64,000 bases of DNA, taken from contig NZ_AONQ01000009.1 in the NCBI RefSeq assembly GCF_000342045.1, forward strand, positions 23,936 to 87,935, given 5' to 3'. Below, in pieces: positions 37,672 through 46,007 of this stretch (position 1 is the stretch's first letter; each line of letters opens with the position of its first letter). Source of the DNA: Paramagnetospirillum caucaseum (GTDB lineage Bacteria; Pseudomonadota; Alphaproteobacteria; Rhodospirillales; Magnetospirillaceae). The position numbers and the translations under genes were made by a program. Under the pieces are notes generated by a model, which did no database searches, had not been told where the DNA came from, and was given only the letters and a program-made list of their open reading frames with translations.

Positions 37672-38801
37672 CGCATCACCGTATCGGGATCGACGATCGC
37701 CGCCCGCCAGATGGGCACCACCGTGGCGATGGTGTAGGGAAACACCGTGAAGAAGAACAGGGTCGCCACCTGCAACTCGTCGACAAAGGGCGCCAGCTTG
37801 TATTTCGGGTACAGTACCGCCCAGCCCTTCAACACCGGCTCGAACAGCCCGGCGCCGAAATGGAAGACGTGGGCATAGGCCAGCAGGTAGCCGACCAGGA
37901 AGGCCGACAGCGACACCACCAGGCCCTCAAGCATCTTGAGGCGGATGACGTCGCCGGTTTCCCAGCCCACCGCCTTCAAGATGCCGATCTCGCGCCGCTC
38001 CTCCGCCGACAGGCCCGAGGCCTTCTCCCACGAGAAGATGGCGAAGGCCAGGATCGAGCCGGCCAGCAGCACCAGCAGCATGCCTTCCCGCCAATCGAAC
38101 ACCGATTCGTAGGTGCGCAATATCTCGTCACGCAGAATGATACGGGTGTCGGGCAAAGCGGCGTCGATCTTCTCGGCGATCTTGGTCACCTCGCGCGGGT
38201 TGCGCACCGAAATGGCCAGATCGGTGAACAGTCCCGGAGCGATGCCGAACAGACGGCGGAAATCCTCTTCCGCCACCAGGAACAGATCGGTCGAGACCAG
38301 GGCGGAGTCCCGCGAGATGGCGCTTTCCACCTTGAACTGCACCAGGGAACCGTCATGGGCGCGAAAACTCATCAGGTCGCCGGGATCGGCGCTCCTCACC
38401 CGCACCACCCCGTCGCCGATCACCACCTTGCCCGGCTCGATGCGGGGATTGGTGGGAACCATCAAAGTGTAATTGGCCGCGGCGGCCGGATCGAACAGGT
38501 AACCCCACAGCCGCCCCTCCGCCGATTGCACGCCCCGGATGCCCTTGATGGCGTCGAGATGGCGGGCGGGAATCAGATCGTGCCGTCCGGCCACCATGCG
38601 CTGGACCAGCACCTCCGGACTCTTGGCCAGCACGGTGGCGGCTTCGCGGCGGATGGCGTGGGAGAACAGCATCACCGAGGCCAGCAGGAAAACGATGGCG
38701 GTATAGACCGCCAGCATGCCCAGCGTCTTGCCCCGGCGCCGCGACAGCGACGACAGGCTGAAATCCAGCAGGTTGCGCTGCTTGTTGAGCCAGCCCCTCA
38801 T
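37668..38801 (-). CDS. FtsX/MacB-type ABC permease
   Basis: The 377-residue protein has one N-terminal membrane segment ('LGMLAVYTAIVFLLASVMLF'), a large periplasmic domain (residues about 50-250) and three C-terminal helices. 'RREIGILKAVGWETGDVIRLKMLEGLVVSLSAFLVGYLLA' is the classic FtsX loop. It partners the adjacent ATPase. Confidence 0.88.
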   Translation of the reverse strand: MRGWLNKQRNLLDFSLSSLSRRRGKTLGMLAVYTAIVFLLASVMLFSHAIRREAATVLAKSPEVLVQRMVAGRHDLIPARHLDAIKGIRGVQSAEGRLWGYLFDPAAAANYTLMVPTNPRIEPGKVVIGDGVVRVRSADPGDLMSFRAHDGSLVQFKVESAISRDSALVSTDLFLVAEEDFRRLFGIAPGLFTDLAISVRNPREVTKIAEKIDAALPDTRIILRDEILRTYESVFDWREGMLLVLLAGSILAFAIFSWEKASGLSAEERREIGILKAVGWETGDVIRLKMLEGLVVSLSAFLVGYLLAYAHVFHFGAGLFEPVLKGWAVLYPKYKLAPFVDELQVATLFFFTVFPYTIATVVPIWRAAIVDPDTVMR

Positions 38802-39094
38802 GGCCGCCCCCTCGGCATGGGCGGCGGCAACAACGATCCAGTGGGGAAATGATCCATGGCGAAGGGATGATCCTGAAAGGCGGAATGCAGGTCGGCCTGG
38901 CTGGGATGGCGGGTGTAGCGGGCTTCGGTGAACAGCACGAGATCGGTCAGGCCCAACTTTTCCACCATCTCCGCCTTGGCGTGCAGCGCGGGAGCCGCGC
39001 GAGAAAGCCCCAAAGCGGCATCGGCAAAGCTGCCCCCCAGCAGGACCAGCAGCACCGCGGACAAGATCAGGAACCCATCGGACTTTCGCAGCAT
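38798..39094 (-). CDS. Small signal-anchored hypothetical protein
   Basis: The 98-residue protein has an N-terminal hydrophobic segment ('GFLILSAVLLVLLGGSFADAALG') and a polar C-terminal half containing 'LVLFTEARYTRHPSQADLHSAFQDHPFAMDHFPTG'. It overlaps the ABC permease start. The His-rich second half might bind metal. Family not recognised. Confidence 0.6.
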   Translation of the reverse strand: MLRKSDGFLILSAVLLVLLGGSFADAALGLSRAAPALHAKAEMVEKLGLTDLVLFTEARYTRHPSQADLHSAFQDHPFAMDHFPTGSLLPPPMPRGRP

Positions 39095-39282
39095 CAGACT
39101 CTGGCCGCCGCCTTCATCAGAACCACGCGCAGCGCGCCGGTCAGGCTGGGGCCGACGCCCAGGCTCTGCGACAGGGCGGGAACCAGAATCAGGGATGCGA
39201 CGGTCAGGCCGGTACCCAGCACCAGCGATCCCAGGCCGATCTCATTGGTCTTGGCCGTGCTTTTGACGGTGGAAGTGCTCAT
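39094..39282 (-). CDS. Small hydrophobic protein
   Basis: The 62-residue protein starts at MSTSTVKS, with GGAGG 8 bases upstream; a longer start exists. Two hydrophobic stretches ('LGSLVLGTGLTVASLILVPALSQ' and 'TGALRVVLMKAAARV') suggest a membrane or membrane-associated protein. Its stop overlaps the next gene's ATG. Unknown function. Confidence 0.55.
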   Translation of the reverse strand: MSTSTVKSTAKTNEIGLGSLVLGTGLTVASLILVPALSQSLGVGPSLTGALRVVLMKAAARV

Positions 39283-39338
39283 ATCTCGTCCTCCAATCTC
39301 CATGACAGACGGAATCGGCCGAGGCCGACCCGAAGGGG

Positions 39339-39734
39339 TCAGGAGAAAGAGGGCGGACCGCGCTGAGGATGGGGGAGATGGCCGGGATTATCCGGCGCCC
39401 CGCCATCGACAGGCGGGATAAGGGTGAACAGCGCCACCGGCGTAGGAGCCACGCTCCACACCAATTCAGGAGCCATCAGCTTGGCGCTGGCGTGAATCTG
39501 GCAGAATTGGCAGTGGTCATGCACCGCCTTGGCCGGGGCCGGAGCGGTATCGGCCGTGCCGGAATGGCAGATGGATGCCGCCAGTTCCTGATCGATGGAA
39601 AGAGCGGCCTGGGCCGGGCCCAGCGGCAACAGAATCTGCAGCACCAAGGCAAGCGCGCCCGCCCAAGCGGCAAACCGCCCAAGGCAGCTCCCCCGCTTCG
39701 CAACCGCCGATGCTTTACCCTGGGCCGGAACCAT
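39339..39734 (-). CDS. DUF2946-like protein at the head of the copper block
   Basis: The 131-residue protein has an N-terminal signal or anchor ('WAGALALVLQILLPLGPAQA') and the Cys/His block 'SICHSGTADTAPAPAKAVHDHCQFCQIHA', followed by a Pro-rich tail. It parallels the 27988-28392 protein in layout. It is the first gene of the long minus-strand run. An imperfect FNR-like sequence (TTGAA-N4-ATCCA, 39791-39804) lies about 60 bp before its ATG. Confidence 0.68.
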   Translation of the reverse strand: MVPAQGKASAVAKRGSCLGRFAAWAGALALVLQILLPLGPAQAALSIDQELAASICHSGTADTAPAPAKAVHDHCQFCQIHASAKLMAPELVWSVAPTPVALFTLIPPVDGGAPDNPGHLPHPQRGPPSFS

Positions 39735-39839
39735 TTAACCCCGCGTTGCCGCCGTGGACAGTATAGGAATTTCTAATGTAGCACACGCCTTTGAACCAAA
39801 TCCACTGCGCTCATCCCGAGCGCTTCCGGCACAGCACCG

Positions 39840-40307
39840 CTGTCGATCTTGGACCGCTTGCGCGAGCGCGAGAAGGAGAAGGCGCGGATTGAAGCCGAAC
39901 TGTCGGCGCAGCCGGTCGATGAGGGCGTCATCGCCATGATGCCCAATCTGGCTGAGGTCTATGCCCGCAAGGTGGCCGATCTCGCCGATGCCCTCAACGC
40001 CCCCGAGATCAAGGCGGAGGCGACGGAAATGATCCGCCAGTTGATCGACAAGGTTGTGATGATCCCAGACGCCGACGCCCCGAATGGAATGCGGATGGAA
40101 TTGCACGGAGCTTTGGCGGAGATATTGGCTTTGGGATCAGGGGGGCGGCCCAAAAGCAAACTCCCCGACCTTTGTGGGCCGGGGAGTCAACTGTCTGTGG
40201 TTGCGGGGGCAGGCAACCAGCGTTACTTGCACTTCGATTTCGCCCGCCTTCCTCTTGCGACTTTGCCCCAGATTCCCCGTAAACGGAAGGAAGGAAGATC
40301 ATCATGA
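39840..40307 (+). pseudogene. Remnant of a serine recombinase, C-terminal part
   Basis: This frame encodes the tail of a large serine recombinase: coiled-coil 'LDRLREREKEKARIEAELSA', then 'VYARKVADLADALNAPEIKAEATEMIRQLIDKVVMIPD' and the C-terminal 'GALAEILALGSG'. The catalytic resolvase domain is absent; upstream sequence in frame is not related. It is a decayed mobile-element piece marking a change from the metal block to island-type DNA. The next gene overlaps its end. Confidence 0.75.
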
Positions 40308-40672
40308 AGGTGTTGAAGAAGGAAACCCTGCTGGATCGCTGGCTGCTGGTGGGCGAGATGGCCAGGGACAAGCGTTTGAACGACACGGCACGAAGGATCG
40401 GTTGGTTCCTCCTGAATCGCGTCAATCAAGACACCGGGACGTGCTGGCCGAGCTACGAACGTTTATCTGAGGATTCTGGGCTCGGCCGCGCCACAGTCGC
40501 CCGGGCAATCAATATGCTGATCACGTGCAGCTATTTCAGTTACCGCAAGGGCGGGGGCAAGCGACTGGCCAATTATCCCGGCGAGGAGATTGGCCGCACC
40601 AACACCTATATTCCCATTTACGAGAGCGACCAACGGCCCGCAAGACTGTTGCCTCTCGTCGATGACGAGTGA
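40304..40672 (+). CDS. Small helix-turn-helix protein
   Basis: The 122-residue protein contains a helix-turn-helix with 'CWPSYERLSEDSGLGRATVARAINML' and a basic wing 'SYFSYRKGGGKRLANYP'. This pattern occurs in HTH proteins of plasmids, phages and integrated elements. It follows the recombinase remnant directly and may be part of the same element. Role unknown. Confidence 0.7.
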   Translation: MKVLKKETLLDRWLLVGEMARDKRLNDTARRIGWFLLNRVNQDTGTCWPSYERLSEDSGLGRATVARAINMLITCSYFSYRKGGGKRLANYPGEEIGRTNTYIPIYESDQRPARLLPLVDDE

Positions 40673-41120
40673 ACCTCCCCCAGAAAGTGGACACGGACTT
40701 CCCTCCTCCCCTATCGGGGCTGATAATCCCGTATCAATGATGGCCGCATCAGTCCCACCAGTCCGACGGAACCGTCTCAGATCGTCACGTGATCAGTTTC
40801 AGATTGATGGCACAAATCATCTCATGGCCCTCAGTCAGCCGTCCCGCAACTCGAACGGAGCCGTCCTGACGGCGGGACGCAAACATCATCATTAACCCGA
40901 CCAGGAGCCCGCCTAATAATTCTACGAGCCAAATCGTTAGAGAGCTGATCATGCAGAGTCCGCAAAAACCCGAGACACCACTCCATACGGCCCTGCTTAT
41001 CGGTACCGAGTGGATCTCTAATCCCAAATGGACTGAACTCGAAACCAGCAGTGCTGGGGATAGGTCACAACCTTCCGCGGCACGAAAGGCGAGCGGGACA
41101 GACAGTGGAAAGATTGCCCC
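40673..41120. other. Gene-poor stretch in the island edge
   Basis: I see no convincing coding region in these 448 bases. A short frame on the minus strand (40785-40952) is hydrophobic but lacks a ribosome-binding site. Base composition is more even than in the neighbouring GC-rich genes, which fits acquired or decayed DNA. Confidence 0.5.
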
Positions 41121-42074
41121 ATGTGCGCCGATTACACTCCGCCCACACACTCAAGCAGCCGACGAAGCTGGGAGGATCTCCGCACACTCGAGCGTGACTA
41201 TTTTCTGCTGGCGGCATTCGGCGGCCCGTCCGAATGGCAGCCCGTCATGGAAAACCTTGGTCTTGACCGGGTAGAGGCCGCTCGCATCGCCAATGCCATG
41301 TCTCCCCTAGCCCTGCCACCGAAGTCAATTGAGGAGCGCAGTCAGCGAGAGCAAGACGCGTTGACATTCCTAGCCAATCGCCCTTTGGGCTCTGCATTGA
41401 AGGAGGCCATTGGGCGGCGTGACGGAAGTCTGGATATGCCCATAGAAGAGCCTGCGGCACAGTTCCGGGCGAGAGATGGGGCGCCACCTGATGTTCGAAC
41501 AGGTGTTTTCTATCACCCCACCAATGAGATGCGGCCTCGATACGGACATGAAGGCCAGAGTCCGCGCGGCGGCGTCATGGCGACCTTGGGAGCGGTACTT
41601 AAATCCGCACGAAATACCAGCTATCACATGTTACGCGCCCTTTCCGGGATTTCGAAAAGACATCTCCTGCCTCGCATCAAAGCTATTGGCGGTGCCATTC
41701 GGACGGGCGCTGGGGAAACGTTCAGCGCCGTAGCGACCCGCATGGGAATCACGAGGTCGATCCCGCTCACGAGTATGGCTGCCGAGAACAGCGACGGCAT
41801 TACGCCCACTTCAGATCAAGATCTACGGGAAGCATCGGTCGAACGCTGGCGCCAAATGGGAGAAACCATTAAGGCCATGACCGTTGCTTCTGCTCTCCGC
41901 GGCTACCCACCCGCTCTCGAATTCATCCGGATCATCGCACCGGACATAGGGCCTTTCGATGATTCGAAGATACGGGTTTCTCCGAGACGCTATCGCCATA
42001 TCCAAGGGGCACTTAAGCGCGGCGATTCTCTATTCTACAGGGCCTATCGATGGGCTTTTCCGCCCGAAGGCTAG
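41121..42074 (+). CDS. Hypothetical protein of atypical composition
   Basis: The 317-residue frame encodes a basic, helix-rich protein without signal or membrane segment. It ends 'GALKRGDSLFYRAYRWAFPPEG'. Codon choice is less GC-biased at third positions than in surrounding genes (many agt, cgg, tca, gac/gat mixes), which suggests recent transfer. No Shine-Dalgarno stands out at the chosen start, and internal starts are possible. I cannot assign a family. Confidence 0.45.
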   Translation: MCADYTPPTHSSSRRSWEDLRTLERDYFLLAAFGGPSEWQPVMENLGLDRVEAARIANAMSPLALPPKSIEERSQREQDALTFLANRPLGSALKEAIGRRDGSLDMPIEEPAAQFRARDGAPPDVRTGVFYHPTNEMRPRYGHEGQSPRGGVMATLGAVLKSARNTSYHMLRALSGISKRHLLPRIKAIGGAIRTGAGETFSAVATRMGITRSIPLTSMAAENSDGITPTSDQDLREASVERWRQMGETIKAMTVASALRGYPPALEFIRIIAPDIGPFDDSKIRVSPRRYRHIQGALKRGDSLFYRAYRWAFPPEG

Positions 42075-42374
42075 TGATGGAACCAATACGGAAAGTCGCC
42101 CCGGTGCCGGGGGCAGATGCCGACTGACTATCGTTTGCGCAAGACGTGCCTGCGGAGACGCGCATAGGTCATCCAATGGCAGAAGTTGCGAATCTCGCTC
42201 GCGAGCATGCGAAGAAAGTCATCTTTCAGACACAGAGGCATGGAACTCCCTCCCCGAGATATGCATTCAGCCGTAGGTTTCATTGCCACAATAATATCAG
42301 ACGATACCGCAAGTGAAGAGCCAGTTCCTCCCCCGTCATTCTGACGGACCGGAGTGGCAGGATAGTTGGATCAC
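42075..42374. other. Intergenic region, nothing recognised
   Basis: These 300 bases separate the hypothetical gene from the kinase, which converges on it. No RNA, terminator or gene is evident. The composition is mixed, with patches such as TTTCATTGCCACAATAATATC. Confidence 0.4.
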
Positions 42375-43538
42375 TCAGAAATTTTCCATGATCTTGGCCT
42401 TCTGTCCGTCGTAGTCGGCCTGGCTGATCAGGCCCTCGTCGAGAGCGGTCTTCAGCTTTCTCAGGCGATTGATCGGATCGTCGCCTCGGCTGGCAACCAC
42501 CGGCTTGGAGCGATCAGAAGGAATGGGAACGGCAGGCTTCGGCCGGGCATTGGGAGTGATATTTGGCGCTCCACTGGACACCCGATAGAGAAGCCACCTC
42601 AGACCTCCGGTTACCGGACTCATTTCCAGCCCTGCGGCCGCGGACAGGATCGCCTTGATCGACGGTATGCGGATGGAATTCGATCCACAGGCCAGCGCAA
42701 GCCGTGCCGCCCAATCGCGAACGTAAAGGTCATCAAAGGCGGCAAGCCGCTGGAACAGTTCCGAGCCATGCGGATTGAGGAAATCCGACCGGGTGAAGAT
42801 GAGGTTCTCGCCACTGTGGCAGTGCTTGAGCAATCCGGGTTCGAACACCAAGGCCCGCAACGACAGTTGCATCACCAGCATGGAGAAGTGATCCAGCGTC
42901 GCATCGAAATGCGTCTCGTTGCGTTCGGGGTGCTGGAAATTGATGCTGCCGAGCAAGGTGCAGGGCAGCCCGCTCAGTTCAGGAAGATACATGGAATCGT
43001 AATCGATCAGCTTCAGCCGACCATCAGGTCCGATCAGAATGTTGTCGTGTTTAAGGTCGCCATGAGCGACGCCACGGTTCAGCAGATTCAGGCAAAGCCG
43101 CGCCCAGGCCCGGCTCATGCCTGCGATGCCGCCGCGCTTGTCGCTATCGCACAGGGTCTGGACCAAGGCGCCGATGGTGCGGCCAGGGACCCAAGGCATG
43201 CTGATGACCGGATATTCACCGTGCTTGGCGATGGACGACGTCACGTAGAGTTCGTCGCGGTGAAACCGAAGCGGCACCATATAGGGCGAGCCGCTGGCAG
43301 CGACGAAGCCGGAGATTGCTTTGTAGCGGCGCTCCAGATCGGGAAGATCACGGATGAAGCACTTGATCGCCAAGAGCGACCCTTGGGAATCGGTGACCCG
43401 GAATACCCCGGCGAAATTTCCGGCGAGAAACTGCGGGTGGCCTCGGGCATCCTTGAACGGTGTCACCTGTAGAGTGGCGAACCGGGCCTTGGCGTTGGAG
43501 AGTGCTGCCTTGTAGTCCGCCAATACCGGGAACGTCAC
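42375..43538 (-). CDS. Ser/Thr kinase-like protein with C-terminal SHOCT domain (module 1)
   Basis: The 387-residue protein has a kinase fold: glycine loop 'GNFAGVF', Lys59 in 'LAIKCF', catalytic HGDLKHDN at 159-166, and DYD at 179-181 in place of DFG. After a linker rich in Pro, the last 40 residues form a SHOCT domain ('INRLRKLKTALDEGLISQADYDGQKAKI'). It starts at a GTG overlapping the vWA stop, so the pair is coupled. A second copy lies at 50480-51445. Function in stress or magnetosome control is unknown. Confidence 0.82.
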   Translation of the reverse strand: MTFPVLADYKAALSNAKARFATLQVTPFKDARGHPQFLAGNFAGVFRVTDSQGSLLAIKCFIRDLPDLERRYKAISGFVAASGSPYMVPLRFHRDELYVTSSIAKHGEYPVISMPWVPGRTIGALVQTLCDSDKRGGIAGMSRAWARLCLNLLNRGVAHGDLKHDNILIGPDGRLKLIDYDSMYLPELSGLPCTLLGSINFQHPERNETHFDATLDHFSMLVMQLSLRALVFEPGLLKHCHSGENLIFTRSDFLNPHGSELFQRLAAFDDLYVRDWAARLALACGSNSIRIPSIKAILSAAAGLEMSPVTGGLRWLLYRVSSGAPNITPNARPKPAVPIPSDRSKPVVASRGDDPINRLRKLKTALDEGLISQADYDGQKAKIMENF

Positions 43539-44455
43539 TGTTCGAACTCCGTGGTCCGAGCGTGTGACGAAGCCTCGGCGGCTTGGTTAAAAACGATGGC
43601 CGGCCGGGTGCCGATATCGAGCAGTTTGACCAGCGCGACGGCATCGGCATTGAACGCCATGCCGCGCAGGGTCGGGGTGGTCTTCAGGTCGCGCTCGAAC
43701 AGTTCGCAGATGATGGCGCGATGGCGGCCCGACAACTCGCTCGACATCTCGAACAGCAGGCGGGCATAGGTGTCGTCGGGCAGTTGGCCGGCGCTGGACG
43801 GGAACACCACCGGCGCGTCGTCGCCGCCGGAAATATGGCAGTTCATCAGCAGGACGTGGCCGTCATTGGTCTTTAGCCCGGTCAACCGCCGGGCGGTCGC
43901 CAGAAGTTCTTCGTCGCTGTCCACATCGTTGGCCATGCCGTCGGTAATATTGATGACGGCCGGGGGGAATGACCCGGGGTTCGCGGAAATCCAGGGTTCC
44001 AGGATCGATTGCGCCAAGCGCAGCGCTCCGTTCATCGGGGTGCTTTCCACCGCCACCGGCGCCACCCAACGCGAAACGGCGACCCGTTCGACCACCGGCT
44101 GGCCGCGAACCATGATGGTGGTTTCTTCCTCGATGGTATCGGCGTTTTCCGCCACCTCGGAGATGGGCACCAAGCTGCGCCCCGCCAAGGCTCCCAGCCA
44201 GCAGAACTCGGCGCGGTTAGTGCGCCCATAGCCGATGACGCCGATGTCGAAATAGTCCCGGACACCTTCATCACGCATACAGCGGTTGATCAACTCGTCG
44301 AGGGTTCGGTTGAGCGCATCCGCCACCACCTGGGCCCGGCTGATCGTCTGGCCGTTATCATCGACACCGAAGGTGGTGTTCATGGATTTGGATTGATCCA
44401 CTAGAAAGATAAAGGCGCCGCGCTGGTCGCGGCTGATTTCCTGTGAATAGGCCAC
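43535..44455 (-). CDS. von Willebrand A-domain protein (TerY-like, module 1)
   Basis: The 306-residue protein is a single vWA domain with the MIDAS motif 'DQSKSM' (D20, S22, S24). A second metal-site segment 'PPAVINITDGMANDVDSDEELLATA' is also present. It resembles TerY-type proteins that act with kinase and PP2C partners. In this module the PP2C gene is missing. Sequence similarity to the protein at 52386-53366 is high over the whole length ('ISRCMRDEGVRDYFDIG' type blocks). Promoter position is uncertain; 327 bp separate it from the divergent magnetosome gene. Confidence 0.85.
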   Translation of the reverse strand: MAYSQEISRDQRGAFIFLVDQSKSMNTTFGVDDNGQTISRAQVVADALNRTLDELINRCMRDEGVRDYFDIGVIGYGRTNRAEFCWLGALAGRSLVPISEVAENADTIEEETTIMVRGQPVVERVAVSRWVAPVAVESTPMNGALRLAQSILEPWISANPGSFPPAVINITDGMANDVDSDEELLATARRLTGLKTNDGHVLLMNCHISGGDDAPVVFPSSAGQLPDDTYARLLFEMSSELSGRHRAIICELFERDLKTTPTLRGMAFNADAVALVKLLDIGTRPAIVFNQAAEASSHARTTEFEQ

Positions 44456-44782
44456 GGATCACGTCTCCTGTGGTTGAGCACCGTTACGATTTTCGCTGGA
44501 GGGGATCTCTGCCGACGAAATCAGTTCACATCCGGAGCCTTGATCACGAAACAACCGGAGGCCCAGAATCTCACGCGTCATCACTTTAGCAAAGACTGTG
44601 GCTCCATCAAATTCTTGGACAAAACAGCATGAAGCGCTGACGGCAAAAGCGCGAATATGAGAGTGATTATTAACTTCTTTTGCTGCTGACGTATTGTTAT
44701 CCGCTTGCAGACTATTGTCGAGCCGGCGAATTTGTGCAACAAGACATGTATGTATTTATCTCTTTCCCAGAGGAGTTAGGTT
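44456..44782. promoter_or_regulatory. Divergent intergenic region with magnetosome gene promoter
   Basis: No gene is found in these 327 bases. They hold the promoters of the leftward vWA/kinase pair and the rightward Mms6-like/MmsF-like pair. AT-rich patches (TGATTATTAACTTCTTTTGC near 44661-44690) and an AGAGGAG ribosome-binding site eight bases before the Mms6-like ATG are visible. I could not place -35 and -10 elements with confidence. Confidence 0.5.
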
Positions 44783-45409
44783 ATGGCGGCACAGATGGCA
44801 ACAGGTATGGCTGGTGGGACCGCCGCGAACGCTGCAGCTCCCGCAGCTGGCGGCGCGGCCATGGCTGCCGCGGCGGCTCCTGAAATCGAACGTGAGGGTG
44901 CCGCTCAGGCCGCCGGCATGAAGGCCGGTGGGGCCAAGGCCGGCGCCGCCAATGGCGCAACGGCCAAGACCGGGGCGGCTAAGGCTGCCGCGGCAGAGGT
45001 TGAACGCGAGGCGGTGACCGCCAAGGCTGCGGGCATGAAAGCCGCTGGAACCAAGGCGGCGGCTGGTGGCGCCAATCAGGCGGCCATGGCCGCCAAGGGA
45101 GCTGGCGCAGCCACCAAGGTCGCCGTGACCGGCGTCAAGGGCAAGGCCATGGTTGCCGCCGGTGGAGCCGGTGCTGCCGGTGCCGCAGCCGGTGCCGCCA
45201 CGGGTGCTTCCGTCACTGCCAGCCCCATCGCCGCCGCCACCAGCAGCAGCGCCATGCTGTCCGCCAAGGGCGTCAGCTTGGGCCTCGGCCTGGGTCTGGG
45301 TGCCTGGGGGCCGGTGCTGCTGGGCGTGGTTGGAGTGGCGGGCGCCGTCGCTCTTTATGGATATTACAAGAACCGCAATGCCGAGCCGGCTGCGGCCGAA
45401 GCCGTCTGA
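44783..45409 (+). CDS. Mms6/MamD-like magnetosome membrane protein
   Basis: The 208-residue protein has an Ala/Gly/Lys-rich N-terminal part with short repeats (two 'EREG/EREA...AAGMKA' units). The C terminus has the magnetosome signature: a Leu-Gly run '[18 protein letters not shown]' (from residue 164), then a membrane helix '[18 protein letters not shown]' and a short acidic tail. This LG-rich plus helix block is shared by Mms6, MamD (Mms7) and MamG, which sit in the magnetosome membrane and shape magnetite crystals. It precedes an MmsF-like gene by 11 bp. Confidence 0.83.
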   Translation: MAAQMATGMAGGTAANAAAPAAGGAAMAAAAAPEIEREGAAQAAGMKAGGAKAGAANGATAKTGAAKAAAAEVEREAVTAKAAGMKAAGTKAAAGGANQAAMAAKGAGAATKVAVTGVKGKAMVAAGGAGAAGAAAGAATGASVTASPIAAATSSSAMLSAKGVSLGLGLGLGAWGPVLLGVVGVAGAVALYGYYKNRNAEPAAAEAV

Positions 45410-45420
45410 AGGAGGACGAA

Positions 45421-45756
45421 ATGACCGCACAGACTGTCGGGTTGTCGCAAGAAACCGGAACCAGTTACAAGCCCCTGGTGATGGCTGCCCTCAGCTATCT
45501 CGGTATTCTTTGTTTTGTGCCTTTGATGCGCAACAAGGATGACGAATACGTTCAGTTCCATGCCAAGCAAGGGCTGGTGCTGTGGATGATCGCGGTCCTT
45601 TCCATGTTCGTCCTGGAAATTCCCGGCATCGGAAAGTGGTTCTTCGGCTTCTCGTCCATGCTGGTTCTCGTGCTGTCGGTGGCCGGGCTGGCCTCGGTGG
45701 CGTTCCGCCGCGCCTGGAAGCTGCCGCTGGTCGGATATATCGCCGACCGTATCTGA
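45421..45756 (+). CDS. MmsF/MamF-family magnetosome protein
   Basis: The 111-residue protein has three hydrophobic segments ('[19 protein letters not shown]', '[18 protein letters not shown]', '[19 protein letters not shown]'). The family core '[18 protein letters not shown]' and the end '[13 protein letters not shown]' match MmsF, MamF and the third paralogue sometimes named MmxF. These proteins help control magnetite crystal size and shape. It follows the Mms6-like gene in one transcript and is closed by a strong terminator. Confidence 0.88.
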   Translation: MTAQTVGLSQETGTSYKPLVMAALSYLGILCFVPLMRNKDDEYVQFHAKQGLVLWMIAVLSMFVLEIPGIGKWFFGFSSMLVLVLSVAGLASVAFRRAWKLPLVGYIADRI

Positions 45757-45777
45757 GACTGCTGAACGGATCTGCCG

Positions 45778-45809
45778 CGCCGAGATGACTCCATGGGGTC
45801 ATCTCGGCG
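45778..45809. terminator. Strong terminator after the MmsF-like gene
   Basis: A perfect 12-bp stem, CGCCGAGATGAC / GTCATCTCGGCG with an 8-base loop, lies 22 bp after the MmsF-like stop. It is followed by TTGGCGTTATTG. It can serve both converging strands. Confidence 0.85.
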
Positions 45810-45835
45810 TTGGCGTTATTGTGGGGCGTTTCTGG

Positions 45836-45985
45836 TCACATACGGCGCCACCAATCGAGGGTGCCGCGCAGCAAGGCGGGGCCGCTATCGACAATTTCGA
45901 TGATGCCCATGGCCATTGCGGCCAGCCCCAGCAGAATGCCTATCTTCAGCCAGCCGTTCCGAGGCAGTTGATCGCGAGAGATCAT
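45836..45985 (-). CDS. Possible 49-residue membrane peptide downstream of feoB
   Basis: The frame encodes MISRDQLPRNGWLKIG, a hydrophobic segment 'ILLGLAAMAMGIIEIVDSG' and a basic end 'LLRGTLDWWRRM'. A weak GGGGAT lies upstream. It follows the FeoB-associated gene on the same strand, and could be a small subunit of the feo operon. A longer start would overlap the FeoB-associated gene. Translation is not certain. Confidence 0.5.
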   Translation of the reverse strand: MISRDQLPRNGWLKIGILLGLAAMAMGIIEIVDSGPALLRGTLDWWRRM

Positions 45986-46007
45986 TGCCGCATCCCCATG
46001 GCGGGGG

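Noticed and set aside
28864..39734. Complete nos operon
   Set aside because: NosL proteins are present, but nosZ, nosR, nosD and a NosFY-type pair are not recognisable; the ABC system is of FtsX/MacB type.
40785..40952. Possible 55-residue hydrophobic protein on the minus strand
   Set aside because: No ribosome-binding site, no partner genes and no recognisable family; it could be chance.
42366..43472. Plus-strand open frame opposite the module 1 kinase
   Set aside because: It is an antisense shadow; kinase motifs read on the minus strand.
44783..45240. Ala/Gly/Lys codon repeats mistaken for DNA repeats or a CRISPR-like array
   Set aside because: They are coding repeats in frame with the Mms6-like gene; no spaced palindromic repeats exist. 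No CRISPR array was seen anywhere in the window.
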